A stretch of 64,000 nucleotides of DNA from Streptomyces iakyrus (lineage in GTDB: Bacteria; Actinomycetota; Actinomycetes; Streptomycetales; Streptomycetaceae): positions 310,001 to 374,000 of the forward strand of contig NZ_JNXI01000014.1 in NCBI RefSeq assembly GCF_000717055.1, read 5' to 3'. Position numbers and translations under genes: made by a program. The notes beneath the pieces are model-generated. The model worked only from the letters and a program-made list of their open reading frames with translations. It was not told the DNA's origin and searched no databases. Shown here in pieces: positions 18,769-28,108 of the stretch (positions are counted from its first letter, which is position 1; every line of letters starts with the position of its first letter).

Positions 18769-19942
18769 CCTGCTCCGGAAGCCGGGCCACGAACTCCGCC
18801 ACCGCCGCCTTCACGTCCTCGGCGGTCCACTCCGTCCCGGCGGCCCGCACATGCACCTCCGTCAGCGCCAGCCCGGGCCCGACCCGGTCCCAGGCGCTGC
18901 CGAACAGCATGACCCCGGTCTCCTCGGCCGTCCGCACCGCCGCCTCCCCGAGGACGTGCGGCTCGTAGGGCAGCCACACCTGGAAGTCGTGGGTGTGCGG
19001 CACCTCCGGGTGCACGCGTGCCCACGGCACCCCGGCCGCCGCGAACCCCTCGCGCAGGGCGGCGGCCACCACGCGCGCGTGGAGCACGTACTCCGGCAGC
19101 CGGGGCAGCTCCCGGGCCAGCCCGATCAGCGTCGACAGCACTGTCGGGAACTGCTGGAAGACCATCCCGCCGTACCGGTGCCGCCAGGCCTTCGCCTCCT
19201 CGATGAGCTCCCTGGGGCCGGCGAGCGCCGCGCCGCCGAACGCATCGAGGGACTTGTAGAACGACACGTAGACGCTGTCGGCCAGGCCCGCGATCTCCTC
19301 CAGGGGCCGGCCGAAGTGGACGGTGGACTCCCACAGGCGGGCCCCGTCGAAGTGCACCACCGCGTCCCGGTCCCGCGCGGCCCGGACGACCTCGGTGAGC
19401 TCCTCCCAGGTGGGCAGCACGAAACCGGCGTCCCTGAGGGGCAGTTCCAGCATCAGCGCCCCGAAGGGCTCCTCGAAGTCGCGTACCTCGGCCGCGGTCG
19501 GAAGCCGCGGCTCGCTCGTCAGCCGCAGCGGGCGCAGGCCCCCGACCTCGCTGAACGCGTTGCGCTCGTGCACCTCGGGATGGCTGAGCGCGTGCAGGGC
19601 GACCGCCGGGTTCCCGGTGCGGCCCGCCCAGCAGCGCAGGGCCACCTGCTGGGCCATCGTGCCCGTCGGGAAGAACGCGGCGGCCTCGGTGCCGAGCAGC
19701 CCGGCGACCTTCGTCTCCAGCGCCTCGACGACGCCGTCGCCGTACACGTCGGACAACTGGTCCAGGTCGTGGACGTCCTCCGCCTCCGCCAGCACCGCCA
19801 GGCGCTCCCGGAGGGTCCGGTGGAAGCCGAAGCGCGCGAACACGCGCCGGGCCGAGCGATGGGCGGCCAGCCTCCGTTCCCGCAGCCCCGCACCCCGGTT
19901 CTCTTCCGCCGCCTGTTCGTCGCGCTGCGCTGTCTCCGTCAT
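18761..19942 (-). CDS. PLP-dependent beta-eliminating lyase, threonine aldolase-like
   Basis: A 393-residue fold-type I PLP enzyme. Features include the cofactor glycine region LGTEAAAFFPTGTMAQQVAL (83-102), the HFDGARLWES segment with the Asp that binds the pyridine nitrogen, and the Schiff-base Lys230 in VYVSFYKSLDAFGG. Low-specificity threonine aldolases split L-threonine or L-allo-threonine into glycine and acetaldehyde; beta-eliminating lyases of the same family are an alternative. The ATG at 19942 follows GAGGGAGGATCC, a strong ribosome site. It is monocistronic. Confidence 0.85.
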   Translation of the reverse strand: MTETAQRDEQAAEENRGAGLRERRLAAHRSARRVFARFGFHRTLRERLAVLAEAEDVHDLDQLSDVYGDGVVEALETKVAGLLGTEAAAFFPTGTMAQQVALRCWAGRTGNPAVALHALSHPEVHERNAFSEVGGLRPLRLTSEPRLPTAAEVRDFEEPFGALMLELPLRDAGFVLPTWEELTEVVRAARDRDAVVHFDGARLWESTVHFGRPLEEIAGLADSVYVSFYKSLDAFGGAALAGPRELIEEAKAWRHRYGGMVFQQFPTVLSTLIGLARELPRLPEYVLHARVVAAALREGFAAAGVPWARVHPEVPHTHDFQVWLPYEPHVLGEAAVRTAEETGVMLFGSAWDRVGPGLALTEVHVRAAGTEWTAEDVKAAVAEFVARLPEQVR

Positions 19943-20123
19943 GCCCCGGATCCTCCCTCGCGCGCGTGCGGCACGGCATCCGCATTTCCGAACGCCCTTT
20001 TGGGGACACCGCGCGGGCATGCACAGCCTGTGGACGACCGAACGCCCCCCGAACCGATCGCGTTAACATGACGAGAAATCGTCCGGTACCCGGAGCGGAC
20101 TGGAACGGGAAGGCCGCCGTCGA

Positions 20124-21053
20124 GTGAACACAACCCCACAGCCAGACCCCAGGGACCGCCCCGCGCGGCTCACCGTCGGCGTCGTCGGCGCCGGCCGCGT
20201 GGGCCCCGCGCTGGCGGCGTCCCTCCAGCTCGCCGGGCACCGCCCGGTCGCCGTCTCCGCCGTCTCGGAGGCCTCCCGGCGCCGCGCCGGGCAACTGCTG
20301 CCCGACGTGCCGGTGATGCCGCCCGCCGAGGTGCTCCAGCGGTCCGACCTGGTGCTGCTGACCGTTCCCGACGACGCGCTGCCCGGCCTGGTCACCGGCC
20401 TCGCCGACACCGGGTCCGTCCGGCCCGGCCAGCTCCTCGTCCACACCTCCGGGCGCTACGGCACGCGGGTCCTCGACCCCGCCCTGCGTGCGGGGGCCCT
20501 GCCGCTCGCCCTGCACCCCGCGATGACCTTCACGGGCACACCCGTGGACGTCCAGCGCCTGGCCGGCTGCTCCTTCGGCGTCACCGCGCCCGAGGAGCTG
20601 CGCCTGGCCGCCGAGGCCCTCGTCATCGAGATGGGCGGCGAGCCGGAGTGGATCGCCGAGGAGAACCGGCCGCTCTACCACGCGGCCCTCGCCCTGGGCG
20701 CCAACCACCTGGTCACGCTGGTCGCCCAGTCCATGGAGCTGCTGAGCGCCGCCGGTGTCTCGGCCCCCGACCGGATGCTCGGCCCGCTGCTCGGCGCGGC
20801 CCTGGACAACGCCCTGCGCTCCGGCGACGCGGCTCTCACCGGCCCGGTCGCGCGCGGGGACGCGGGCACGGTCGCCGCGCACGTCACCGAGTTGCGCCGG
20901 CACGCCCCGCAGACCGTCGCCGGCTACCTGGCGATGGCCCGCGCGACCGCCGACCGGGCCCTGGCCCACGGCCTGCTGAAGCCGGAACTCGCCGAGGACC
21001 TCCTCGGGGTACTCGCCCACGGGACCGACGGCACCGAAGGGGACGCCCGATGA
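20124..21053 (+). CDS. Rossmann-fold/DUF2520 dehydrogenase-like protein, first gene of the pan-nad run
   Basis: A 309-residue protein with an NAD(P)-binding N-terminus ([21 protein letters not shown]-x-G-x-x-G) and a helical C-terminal DUF2520 domain ([35 protein letters not shown]). It looks like a 6-phosphogluconate- or ketopantoate-reductase-type enzyme. GTG at 20124 is preceded by GGGAAGG at a long spacing. The stop overlaps the panC start (ATGA). Because it heads panC-nadB-nadC-coaX, a ketopantoate reductase (PanE-like) role is attractive, but the family is not classical PanE, so this is inference. Confidence 0.85.
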   Translation: MNTTPQPDPRDRPARLTVGVVGAGRVGPALAASLQLAGHRPVAVSAVSEASRRRAGQLLPDVPVMPPAEVLQRSDLVLLTVPDDALPGLVTGLADTGSVRPGQLLVHTSGRYGTRVLDPALRAGALPLALHPAMTFTGTPVDVQRLAGCSFGVTAPEELRLAAEALVIEMGGEPEWIAEENRPLYHAALALGANHLVTLVAQSMELLSAAGVSAPDRMLGPLLGAALDNALRSGDAALTGPVARGDAGTVAAHVTELRRHAPQTVAGYLAMARATADRALAHGLLKPELAEDLLGVLAHGTDGTEGDAR

Positions 21054-22051
21054 CCACCACCCTGCTGCGCACCGCGAAGGAACTGCACGCACGCGCGCGT
21101 GCGGGCCGCCGTGCCGTGGTGATGACCATGGGCGCGCTGCACGAGGGCCACGCCACACTGATCCGCACCGCGCGCGGCATCGCCGGGCCGGACGGCGAGG
21201 TCGTCGTCACCGTCTTCGTCAACCCGCTCCAGTTCGGTGCGGGCGAGGACCTCGACCGCTATCCGCGCACCCTGGACGCCGACGTCGAGCTCGCCGGACA
21301 GTCGGGCGCGGACGTCGTGTTCGCGCCCTCCGTCGACGAGGTCTACCCCGGCGGGGAGCCCGAGGTCCGCATCACCGCCGGCCCCATGGGCGAGCGCCTG
21401 GAGGGCTCCTCCCGCCCCGGCCACTTCGACGGCATGCTCACCGTCGTCGCCAAACTCCTGCACCTCACCCGCCCCGACCTCGCCCTGTACGGCCAGAAGG
21501 ACGCCCAGCAGCTCGCGCTGATCCGCCGCATGGTGCGGGACCTGAACTTCGGCGTGGAGATCGTCGGCGTGCCCACCGTCCGCGAGGAGGACGGCCTGGC
21601 CCTGTCCAGCCGCAACCGCTACCTGTCGGCCGCGGAGCGGCGCACCGCCCTCGCCCTGTCCGGGGCCCTGTTCGCGGGCCAGGACCGGCACGCCGCGCAG
21701 GAGGCGCTGCGGGCCCGGGCGCGCGAAGTGCCCGCCACGCGCGCGCGTGCCGAGGCGCTCAGCGCCATAGGGGAGTCCCGCGCCGCGGCCGACACGCACG
21801 CCGTGGCGACGGCCGTCCCGGGCGGCCCGGCGGCCGTCCGCGCCGCCGCCCGCCAGGTCCTCGACGAGGCCGCGCGCCTCGACCCGCCGCTCGCGCTGGA
21901 CTACCTCGCCCTGGTCGACCCGTCCGACTTCACGGAGATCGGGGACGACTTCACGGGTGACGCGGTCCTCGCCGTCGCCGCCCGGGTCGGGGCGACCCGG
22001 CTGATCGACAACATTCCCCTCACCTTCGGAAGCTTCGGAGCCGCCTCGTGA
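21050..22051 (+). CDS. panC: pantothenate synthetase
   Basis: Joins pantoate and beta-alanine with ATP to make pantothenate, precursor of CoA. It has 333 residues, longer than the usual 280-310: an insertion rich in Ala/Arg (about 205-255, [35 protein letters not shown] region) accounts for the difference. The HIGH-like motif is MGALHEGH (25-32), followed by [20 protein letters not shown] and the KMSKS-like SSRNRYLS. It overlaps both neighbours by 4 bases (ATGA upstream, GTGA downstream), indicating tight translational coupling. Confidence 0.96.
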   Translation: MTTTLLRTAKELHARARAGRRAVVMTMGALHEGHATLIRTARGIAGPDGEVVVTVFVNPLQFGAGEDLDRYPRTLDADVELAGQSGADVVFAPSVDEVYPGGEPEVRITAGPMGERLEGSSRPGHFDGMLTVVAKLLHLTRPDLALYGQKDAQQLALIRRMVRDLNFGVEIVGVPTVREEDGLALSSRNRYLSAAERRTALALSGALFAGQDRHAAQEALRARAREVPATRARAEALSAIGESRAAADTHAVATAVPGGPAAVRAAARQVLDEAARLDPPLALDYLALVDPSDFTEIGDDFTGDAVLAVAARVGATRLIDNIPLTFGSFGAAS

Positions 22052-23757
22052 CCACCACAGGCATACGACTGCACGCGCCCGCCGCCGGGTGGTCCATCGC
22101 CGCGGACGTGGTCGTCGTCGGCTCCGGCGTCGCCGGGCTGACCGCGGCCCTGCGCTGCGAGGCCGCCGGCCTGCGGACGGTCGTCGTCACCAAGGCCCGT
22201 CTCGACGACGGCTCCACCCGCTGGGCCCAGGGCGGCATCGCCGCGGCCCTCGGCGAGGGCGACACCCCCGAGCAGCACCTCGACGACACCCTGGTTGCGG
22301 GCGCGGGCCTGTGCGACGAGGAAGCGGTCCGCCTCCTCGTCACCGAGGGCCCCGACGCCGTGCGCCGCCTCATCGAGACCGGCGCCCGGTTCGACGAGTC
22401 CGAGGGCGAGCTGGCACTGACCCGTGAGGGCGGCCATCACCGCCGCCGCATCGCCCACGCCGGCGGTGACGCCACCGGTGCCGAAATCTCCCGCGCCCTG
22501 GTCGAGGCCGTCCGCGCGCGGGGCATGCGCACCGTCGAGAACGCCCTCGTCCTGGACCTCCTCACGGACGCCGAGGGCCGCACCGCCGGTGTGACCCTGC
22601 ACGTCATGGGGGAGGGCCAGCACGACGGCGTCGGCGCCGTCCACGCCCCCGCGGTGGTCCTCGCGACCGGCGGCATGGGCCAGGTCTTCTCCGCCACCAC
22701 CAATCCGTCGGTGTCGACGGGCGACGGCGTGGCGCTCGCACTGCGGGCCGGCGCGGAGGTCAGCGATCTGGAGTTCGTCCAGTTCCACCCGACCGTGCTG
22801 TTCCTGGGCCCGGACGCGGAGGGCCAGCAGCCGCTGGTCTCCGAGGCCGTGCGCGGCGAGGGCGCCCACCTGATCGACGCCGACGGCGTGCGCTTCATGG
22901 TCGGGCAGCACGAACTCGCCGAACTCGCCCCCCGCGACATCGTCGCCAAGGGCATCATGCGCCGCATGCAGGAGCAGGACGCCGAGCACATGTACCTCGA
23001 CGCCCGGCACTTCGGCGCCGAGATGTGGGAGCACCGGTTCCCGACGATCCTCGCCGCCTGCCGCGCCCACGGCATCGACCCGGTCACCGCCCCCGTCCCG
23101 GTCGCCCCGGCCGCCCACTACGCCTCCGGCGGCGTCCGCACCGACTCCCACGGCCGTACGACCGTGCCGGGCCTGTACGCGTGCGGCGAGGTGGCCTGCA
23201 CCGGCGTGCACGGCGCCAACCGGCTGGCGTCCAACTCCCTGCTCGAAGGCCTCGTCTACGCCGAGCGCATCGCGGACGACATCGCGGCGAACGGCCTGCA
23301 CGCGCGCGTGCCCCAGCCGGTCCCGCACCCGGAGATCCCCGAGCACCCCCTGCAGACCGCCGAAGCCCGCTTCACGATCCAGCGGATCATGACGGGCGGG
23401 GCGGGTGTCCTGCGCTCGGCGGGCTCCCTCACCAAGGCCGCCGACCAGCTCCAGCGCCTGCACAGCGACGCCAGGGAGGCCCTCGCCGAGAACGGCAAGA
23501 CGGCCGAGGCCGGCGTCGACACCTGGGAGGCCACCAACCTCCTGTGCGTGGCCCGCGTCCTGGTCGCCGCCGCCCTGCTGCGTGAGGAGACCCGGGGCTG
23601 CCACTGGCGCGAGGACCGCCCCGAGCGCGACGACAGCGCCTGGGGCCGGCACATCGTCGTGACCCTGAACCCGGACCGCACGCTGGCCGTGCACACCACG
23701 GACACCACAGACTTCCCCCCGACGACTTTCCCGCCCCAGGCCCCCCAGGAGCAGTGA
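22048..23757 (+). CDS. nadB: L-aspartate oxidase
   Basis: FAD enzyme that oxidises L-aspartate to iminoaspartate in de novo NAD synthesis. The 569-residue protein has the FAD dinucleotide motif [20 protein letters not shown] near residue 19, the flexible active-site region [40 protein letters not shown], and the flavin-binding [23 protein letters not shown] at 22048 overlaps the panC stop. nadA (quinolinate synthase), which uses its product, is not in the window, so NAD synthesis is split between loci. Confidence 0.96.
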   Translation: MTTTGIRLHAPAAGWSIAADVVVVGSGVAGLTAALRCEAAGLRTVVVTKARLDDGSTRWAQGGIAAALGEGDTPEQHLDDTLVAGAGLCDEEAVRLLVTEGPDAVRRLIETGARFDESEGELALTREGGHHRRRIAHAGGDATGAEISRALVEAVRARGMRTVENALVLDLLTDAEGRTAGVTLHVMGEGQHDGVGAVHAPAVVLATGGMGQVFSATTNPSVSTGDGVALALRAGAEVSDLEFVQFHPTVLFLGPDAEGQQPLVSEAVRGEGAHLIDADGVRFMVGQHELAELAPRDIVAKGIMRRMQEQDAEHMYLDARHFGAEMWEHRFPTILAACRAHGIDPVTAPVPVAPAAHYASGGVRTDSHGRTTVPGLYACGEVACTGVHGANRLASNSLLEGLVYAERIADDIAANGLHARVPQPVPHPEIPEHPLQTAEARFTIQRIMTGGAGVLRSAGSLTKAADQLQRLHSDAREALAENGKTAEAGVDTWEATNLLCVARVLVAAALLREETRGCHWREDRPERDDSAWGRHIVVTLNPDRTLAVHTTDTTDFPPTTFPPQAPQEQ

Positions 23758-24737
23758 CCGACGTGAGCACCCCCGACCTTCCCCTCGCCTCCTCCGGAGG
23801 CTGCTCAGACGGCTGCGCCTGCGGCGCGGACGGCGAGGCGTACCTGGAGTGCGGCCTGGACCCCGCACTCGCCCAGCTCCTGGCCGACGCCGGCCTCGAC
23901 CCCGTCGAGGTCGAGGACATCGCAAACGTCGCCCTCCAGGAGGACCTCGCCCACGGCGTGGACGTGACGACGGTGGCGACCATCCCCGAGGACGCGGTGG
24001 CCACGGCCGACTTCACCGCCCGCGAGGACGGCACCGTGGCCGGGCTGCGCGTCGCCGAGGCGGTCATCTCGGTGGTCTGCGAGGAGGAGCTGGAGATCGA
24101 GCGCCATGCCGAGGACGGCGACCGCGTCGAAGCGGGACAGAAGCTCCTCTCCGTCACCACCCGCACCCGCGACCTCCTCACGGCCGAGCGCAGCGCGCTG
24201 AACATCCTGTGCCGCCTGTCGGGCGTCGCGACGGCCACGCGCGCGTGGGCGGACGTCCTGGACGGCACCAAGGCCAAGGTCCGCGACACCCGCAAGACCA
24301 CTCCGGGCCTGCGCTCCCTGGAGAAGTACGCGGTCCGCTGCGGCGGCGGCGTCAACCACCGCATGTCCCTCTCGGACGCGGCGCTGGTCAAGGACAACCA
24401 CGTGGTCGCGGCGGGCGGCGTCGCCCAGGCCTTCCAGGCGGTCCGCGAACGCTTCCCCGACGTCCCCATCGAGGTCGAGGTCGACACCCTGGACCAGCTC
24501 CGCGAGGTCCTGGACGCCGGCGCCGACCTGATCCTGCTGGACAACTTCACGCCGGGCGAGTGCGCGGAGGCCGTCGCCATCGTCCAGGGCCGCGCCGCCC
24601 TGGAGGCCTCGGGCCGCCTCACCCTCGACAACGCCAAGGCCTACGCGGACACCGGCGTCGACTACCTGGCCGTGGGGGCCCTCACCCACTCCTCGCCGAT
24701 CCTGGACATCGGCCTCGACCTGCGGCCGGCGGAGTAG
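23754..24737 (+). CDS. nadC: nicotinate-nucleotide pyrophosphorylase with Cys-rich N-terminal extension
   Basis: Converts quinolinate and PRPP to nicotinate mononucleotide. The 327-residue protein keeps the catalytic core (DTRKTTPGLRSLEKYAVRCG, GGGVNHRMSLSDAALVKDNH, IEVEVDTLDQL, DLILLDNF). An extension of about 40 residues before the usual start holds Cys17, Cys21, Cys23 and Cys33 in GGCSDGCACGADGEAYLECG, a possible metal or Fe-S site absent from the shorter mycobacterial enzyme as I recall it. GTG at 23754 overlaps the nadB stop by 4 bases; an in-frame GTG at 23763 is also possible and keeps all four cysteines. Confidence 0.95.
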   Translation: MTDVSTPDLPLASSGGCSDGCACGADGEAYLECGLDPALAQLLADAGLDPVEVEDIANVALQEDLAHGVDVTTVATIPEDAVATADFTAREDGTVAGLRVAEAVISVVCEEELEIERHAEDGDRVEAGQKLLSVTTRTRDLLTAERSALNILCRLSGVATATRAWADVLDGTKAKVRDTRKTTPGLRSLEKYAVRCGGGVNHRMSLSDAALVKDNHVVAAGGVAQAFQAVRERFPDVPIEVEVDTLDQLREVLDAGADLILLDNFTPGECAEAVAIVQGRAALEASGRLTLDNAKAYADTGVDYLAVGALTHSSPILDIGLDLRPAE

Positions 24738-24753
24738 GGAGCGGGTACGGGCC

Positions 24754-25551
24754 ATGCTGCTGACGATCGACGTAGGAAACACCCACACCGTGCTCGGCCT
24801 GTTCGACGGCGACGAGATCGTCGAACACTGGCGCATCTCCACCGACGCGCGCCGCACCGCCGACGAGCTGGCGGTCCTCCTCCAGGGCCTGATGGGCATG
24901 CACCCGCTCCTCGGGGACGAACTGGGCGACGGCATCGACGGCATCGCCATCTGCGCCACCGTCCCCTCGGTCCTGCACGAGCTCCGCGAGGTGACGCGCC
25001 GCTACTACGGCGACGTCCCGGCGGTCCTCGTCGAACCGGGCGTCAAGACGGGCGTCCCGATCCTGACCGACAACCCCAAGGAGGTCGGCGCGGACCGCAT
25101 CATCAACGCGGTCGCCGCCGTCGAGCTCTACGGCGGTCCCGCGATCGTCGTCGACTTCGGCACGGCGACGACGTTCGACGCGGTCAGCGCGCGCGGCGAG
25201 TACGTCGGCGGGGTCATCGCCCCCGGCATCGAGATCTCCGTCGAGGCCCTCGGCGTCCGGGGTGCCCAGCTCCGCAAGATCGAGGTGGCCCGCCCGCGCA
25301 GCGTCATCGGCAAGAACACGGTCGAGGCGATGCAGTCGGGCATCATCTACGGCTTCGCCGGCCAGGTCGACGGCGTGGTCAACCGCATGGCCCGCGAGCT
25401 GTCGCAGGACGCCGACGACGTCACCGTCATCGCGACGGGCGGTCTGGCGCCGATGGTCCTGGGCGAGTCGTCGGTGATAGACGAGCACGAACCCTGGCTG
25501 ACGCTGATCGGCCTGCGGCTGGTCTACGAGCGGAACGTGTCGCGCATGTGA
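24754..25551 (+). CDS. coaX: type III pantothenate kinase
   Basis: Phosphorylates pantothenate, the first CoA step, and is not feedback-inhibited by CoA in this family. The 265-residue protein has the ASKHA phosphate loops LTIDVGNTHTVLGLFDG (3-19) and VVDFGTATTFDAVS, plus PKEVGADRIINAVAA. The ATG at 24754 follows AGGGAGCGGG. It lies 16 bases after nadC and completes a CoA and NAD precursor run with panC, nadB and nadC. Confidence 0.95.
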   Translation: MLLTIDVGNTHTVLGLFDGDEIVEHWRISTDARRTADELAVLLQGLMGMHPLLGDELGDGIDGIAICATVPSVLHELREVTRRYYGDVPAVLVEPGVKTGVPILTDNPKEVGADRIINAVAAVELYGGPAIVVDFGTATTFDAVSARGEYVGGVIAPGIEISVEALGVRGAQLRKIEVARPRSVIGKNTVEAMQSGIIYGFAGQVDGVVNRMARELSQDADDVTVIATGGLAPMVLGESSVIDEHEPWLTLIGLRLVYERNVSRM

Positions 25552-25817
25552 GGCGCTTCCGGGCGGGCGGCAGCGCGTGACGAGGACCAGGTCGCGGTCC
25601 TTCCCCCCGTCATGGGAGGCCAGGACCCGTCCGGCGGCGGCGCCCGGCGCGTCGGGCCGCCGGGCCCGGCCGCGCGCTGTCCACGGCGGCACGGGAGCGC
25701 ATCCGCCCGAAGACGCCGGTGGCCGCGTCCACGACGCCCTGGACGGGACGAGTGCTCCCTCCACGCCACACCCGCCCCCTATGCGAGATTTGTCTGATTA
25801 GCGCGTATCGTCGCAGC

Positions 25818-26474
25818 ATGCCCACGCCATACGGATCCCGCGGCGGTCTGGCGTTCGGCGCGGAGGAGCTGCGTGTGCTCCGCCGCGCTCTCGCCCTTGC
25901 CCTCCACCCCACCCCTGCCTCGGCCGACGACGTCCAGGACTGTCTCCGTCTCGCAGAGTCGCTCGACGAGGCGCTGCGGGAAGGGGTCAGGCTGCGCGCC
26001 TTCCTCGTGGCCGACCTGGGCCGGTACCGCGCCGCCCTCCCCGGCACCGCCGCCGGCTACCTCGCACTCCTGGACGAGGCGCTGGGTGCCGGTTACCGCC
26101 CCCTGCCCGACGACCTCGCGGCCCTGCGCGCCCTGCGCGGCAACCCCACCGCCGCGGCCCTCCTCGGCCGCTGCACGGTCACCGCCCTTACCGCCGCCCC
26201 TCGCCCCGCGGCCACCGTCCCCGGCTCCCGCACCCGCCTGCTGGCGCTCCCCGGAGGCCGCCGCGCCCCTGCTGCCGGCTCCGCGGGCGGCGGCCCTGGG
26301 AAACAGCCCGAGAAGAAGCCCGCACGCAAGCCGCCGGAGCCCAAGCCCGCCCCGGCCCCCGCCCCGGGCACCCCGAAGCCCTCCCGCCCGATCCCCACCC
26401 CGGGCGAGGTCTTCCCGCGCCGCAAGCCCGCGCCGCCACCCCCGGCCAACCCCCAGCAGCTCGCCGCGGGCTGA
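25818..26474 (+). CDS. conserved hypothetical with Pro/Lys-rich tail
   Basis: A 218-residue protein that I do not recognise. Residues 1-130 are helical and leucine/arginine-rich (GAEELRVLRRALALALHP, DCLRLAESLDEALREGVRLRAF), and residues 150-218 are a low-complexity Pro/Ala/Lys tail (KKPARKPPEPKPAPAPAP). No signal peptide or membrane helix is seen. The ATG at 25818 has TATCGT (25806-25811) six bases upstream and no Shine-Dalgarno, fitting a leaderless mRNA. The 266 bases between coaX and this gene hold no other convincing gene. Confidence 0.75.
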   Translation: MPTPYGSRGGLAFGAEELRVLRRALALALHPTPASADDVQDCLRLAESLDEALREGVRLRAFLVADLGRYRAALPGTAAGYLALLDEALGAGYRPLPDDLAALRALRGNPTAAALLGRCTVTALTAAPRPAATVPGSRTRLLALPGGRRAPAAGSAGGGPGKQPEKKPARKPPEPKPAPAPAPGTPKPSRPIPTPGEVFPRRKPAPPPPANPQQLAAG

Positions 26475-26492
26475 CGTGGCTACCCTGGATCC

Positions 26493-26678
26493 ATGGACTA
26501 CGTCTCCGCGCTCCTGCCCCCGGCCGTCATGGCCGTCTTCTTCATCGGCCTGATCCGGGTGATCGTGAAGACACAGGGCGGCGCCAACAAGGCCAAGGAG
26601 GACGCGGCGGTGGACGCCGCCCTCGCGCGCGTGGAGGGTGCCCGGCCCGCCGCGGCACCCCCGAAGGCCGACGCCTGA
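26493..26678 (+). CDS. 61-residue single-helix membrane protein
   Basis: A small protein with one N-terminal membrane helix (LLPPAVMAVFFIGLIRVIV, 7-25) and an alanine/lysine-rich cytosolic tail (NKAKEDAAVDAALARVEGA). The ATG at 26493 lies seven bases after TACCCT (26481-26486), so it is probably translated from its own leaderless mRNA although it starts only 18 bases after the preceding stop. Similar short proteins are widespread in streptomycetes; the function is unknown. Confidence 0.75.
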   Translation: MDYVSALLPPAVMAVFFIGLIRVIVKTQGGANKAKEDAAVDAALARVEGARPAAAPPKADA

Positions 26679-26692
26679 CCCCACTCCCTCCG

Positions 26693-26757
26693 AGGGCGTA
26701 CGACTCGGCGGACCCGCACCTCGCGGCGCCCGCCCTTTCGAGTCGTACGCCCTTTTT
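26693..26757 (+). terminator. long-stem terminator
   Basis: A perfect 15-bp stem (26693-26707 with 26739-26753) encloses a 31-base GC-rich loop and is followed by TTTT. It separates the small membrane protein from the BlaI-type gene. Confidence 0.85.
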
Positions 26758-26825
26758 GTTCCCGTTCGCCGGTGAAGCGCACGTCCGCCACGCCATAACC
26801 GGGATCTCCCACTATTGTTCTGAGC

Positions 26826-27299
26826 GTGCCTCGCCCATTGGGAGAACTCGAAGACGCGGTCATGTCGCGGGTGTGGAAGTGGAACCGCCCGGTGACCGTT
26901 CGAGAAGTCCTGGAAGATCTTCAGAAGGAGCGGTCCATCGCGTACACCACCGTGATGACCGTTTTGGACAATCTCCATCAGAAGGGCTGGGTGCGCCGCG
27001 AGGCGGAAGGCCGTGCCTATCGATATGAGGCCGTCTCCACCCGCGCCGCCTACGCGGCCGCCCTGATGAACGACGCCTGGTCGCAGAGCGACAACCCCGC
27101 GGCGGCTCTCGTCGCCTTCTTCGGCATGATGAGCGAGGAACAGCGCCAGTCGCTCACCGATGCCGTACGCATCGTCCAGGGCCCGGAAACCCAGGAACCG
27201 ACCGAACCGTCGGAATCCGCAGAACCGGCCGAACGAGCGGAACCCCGGCAAGACCTCCGGGAGAACCCCGCCTCCGCTCAGGAAGACGGCGGGCGATAG
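26826..27299 (+). CDS. BlaI/MecI-family transcriptional repressor
   Basis: A 157-residue winged-helix regulator (LGELEDAVMSRVWKWNRPVT, IAYTTVMTVLDNLHQKGWVRREAEGR in part, YRYEAV). A C-terminal tail of about 40 residues, rich in Glu and Pro, is longer than in BlaI (about 125 residues). Dimeric BlaI repressors are usually cleaved by a BlaR1-type metalloprotease, but no blaR1 gene is adjacent. GTG at 26826 follows TATTGT (26813-26818) by seven bases, suggesting a leaderless mRNA. The ArgA-like gene follows within 10 bases. Confidence 0.85.
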   Translation: MPRPLGELEDAVMSRVWKWNRPVTVREVLEDLQKERSIAYTTVMTVLDNLHQKGWVRREAEGRAYRYEAVSTRAAYAAALMNDAWSQSDNPAAALVAFFGMMSEEQRQSLTDAVRIVQGPETQEPTEPSESAEPAERAEPRQDLRENPASAQEDGGR

Positions 27300-27308
27300 C
27301 GTCCGGTC

Positions 27309-27842
27309 ATGTCCGCGAAGAGCCCCGAAGCCACCGCAAAAGCCATCACCGTCCGACGGGCCCGTACCAGCGATGTCCCGGCCGTGCGCCGCCTCCTTGA
27401 CGCCTACGTCCGCGGCGGCATCCTGCTCGACAAAGCGACGGTGACGCTTTACGAGGACATCCAGGAGTTCTGGGTCGCGGAACGGGACGACAACGCCGAG
27501 GTCGTCGGCTGCGGTGCGCTGCACGTGATGTGGGAAGACCTCGCGGAAGTCCGCACTCTCGCGGTGAAGCCCGGCCTGACGGGGGCGGGCGTCGGACACC
27601 GTGTGCTGGAGAAGTTGCTGCAGACCGCCCGCTGGCTCGGCGTTCGCCGTGTTTTCTGCCTGACCTTCGAAGTCGACTTCTTCACCAAGCACGGCTTCGT
27701 GGAGATCGGCGAGACGCCCGTCGACACGGATGTCTACGCGGAGCTGCTGCGTTCCTATGACGAGGGTGTCGCGGAGTTCCTCGGACTCGAACGAGTGAAA
27801 CCGAACACCTTGGGCAACAGCCGGATGCTTCTGCATCTGTGA
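27309..27842 (+). CDS. argA: short GNAT-type amino-acid N-acetyltransferase (ArgA type)
   Basis: A 177-residue GNAT enzyme that matches the mycobacterial Rv2747-type glutamate/glutamine N-acetyltransferase: VRRARTSDVPAVRRLLD, VTLYEDIQEFWVAE, VVGCGALHVMWEDLAEVRTL, acetyl-CoA loop KPGLTGAGVGHRVLEKLL, and C-terminal VKPNTLGNSRMLLHL. These enzymes make N-acetylglutamate for arginine synthesis without the amino-acid kinase domain of E. coli ArgA. The ATG at 27309 follows TAGCGT (27297-27302), which overlaps the stop codon of the BlaI-type gene, so it may have its own leaderless start. Confidence 0.9.
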   Translation: MSAKSPEATAKAITVRRARTSDVPAVRRLLDAYVRGGILLDKATVTLYEDIQEFWVAERDDNAEVVGCGALHVMWEDLAEVRTLAVKPGLTGAGVGHRVLEKLLQTARWLGVRRVFCLTFEVDFFTKHGFVEIGETPVDTDVYAELLRSYDEGVAEFLGLERVKPNTLGNSRMLLHL

Positions 27843-28018
27843 TCGCCGGCCGCTAGTGGGCCGCAAGAGGGTCCGGCCGGTTCGTCAAGGCATATTCCGC
27901 GACGCCCGCCCTGCCCCGGTGCCCTATGTCCGAAACGCGCACGTTTCCGGACCGAGCCCGGCTGCCGGTCTCTGCCGGGGGTTTGTGTTTTCCCGGCAAA
28001 AGCGGTTTGCTTTCCGAG

Positions 28019-28030
28019 GTACTGCAGTAC
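28019..28030. promoter_or_regulatory. 12-bp palindrome upstream of lsr2
   Basis: GTACTGCAGTAC is a perfect palindrome and is followed at once by TGCATATAAC, a locally AT-rich stretch with a TATAAC-like -10. It lies about 80 bases before the lsr2 start. A smaller hairpin (GCCGGG at 27974-27979 with CCCGGC at 27992-27997) lies upstream in the same 266-base gap and may end the argA transcript. Confidence 0.45.
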
Positions 28031-28108
28031 TGCATATAACAGGGGACGGCGATACGGCGGACGCCGGCACTCCCCCGGCCCTTGAAGATATCGATGAAAG
28101 GAAATCCG

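Noticed and set aside
26763..26776. Third ClgR-like box GTTCGCCGGTGAAG before the BlaI-type gene
   Set aside because: The GTTCGC part matches but the second half-site reads AAG instead of GCG.
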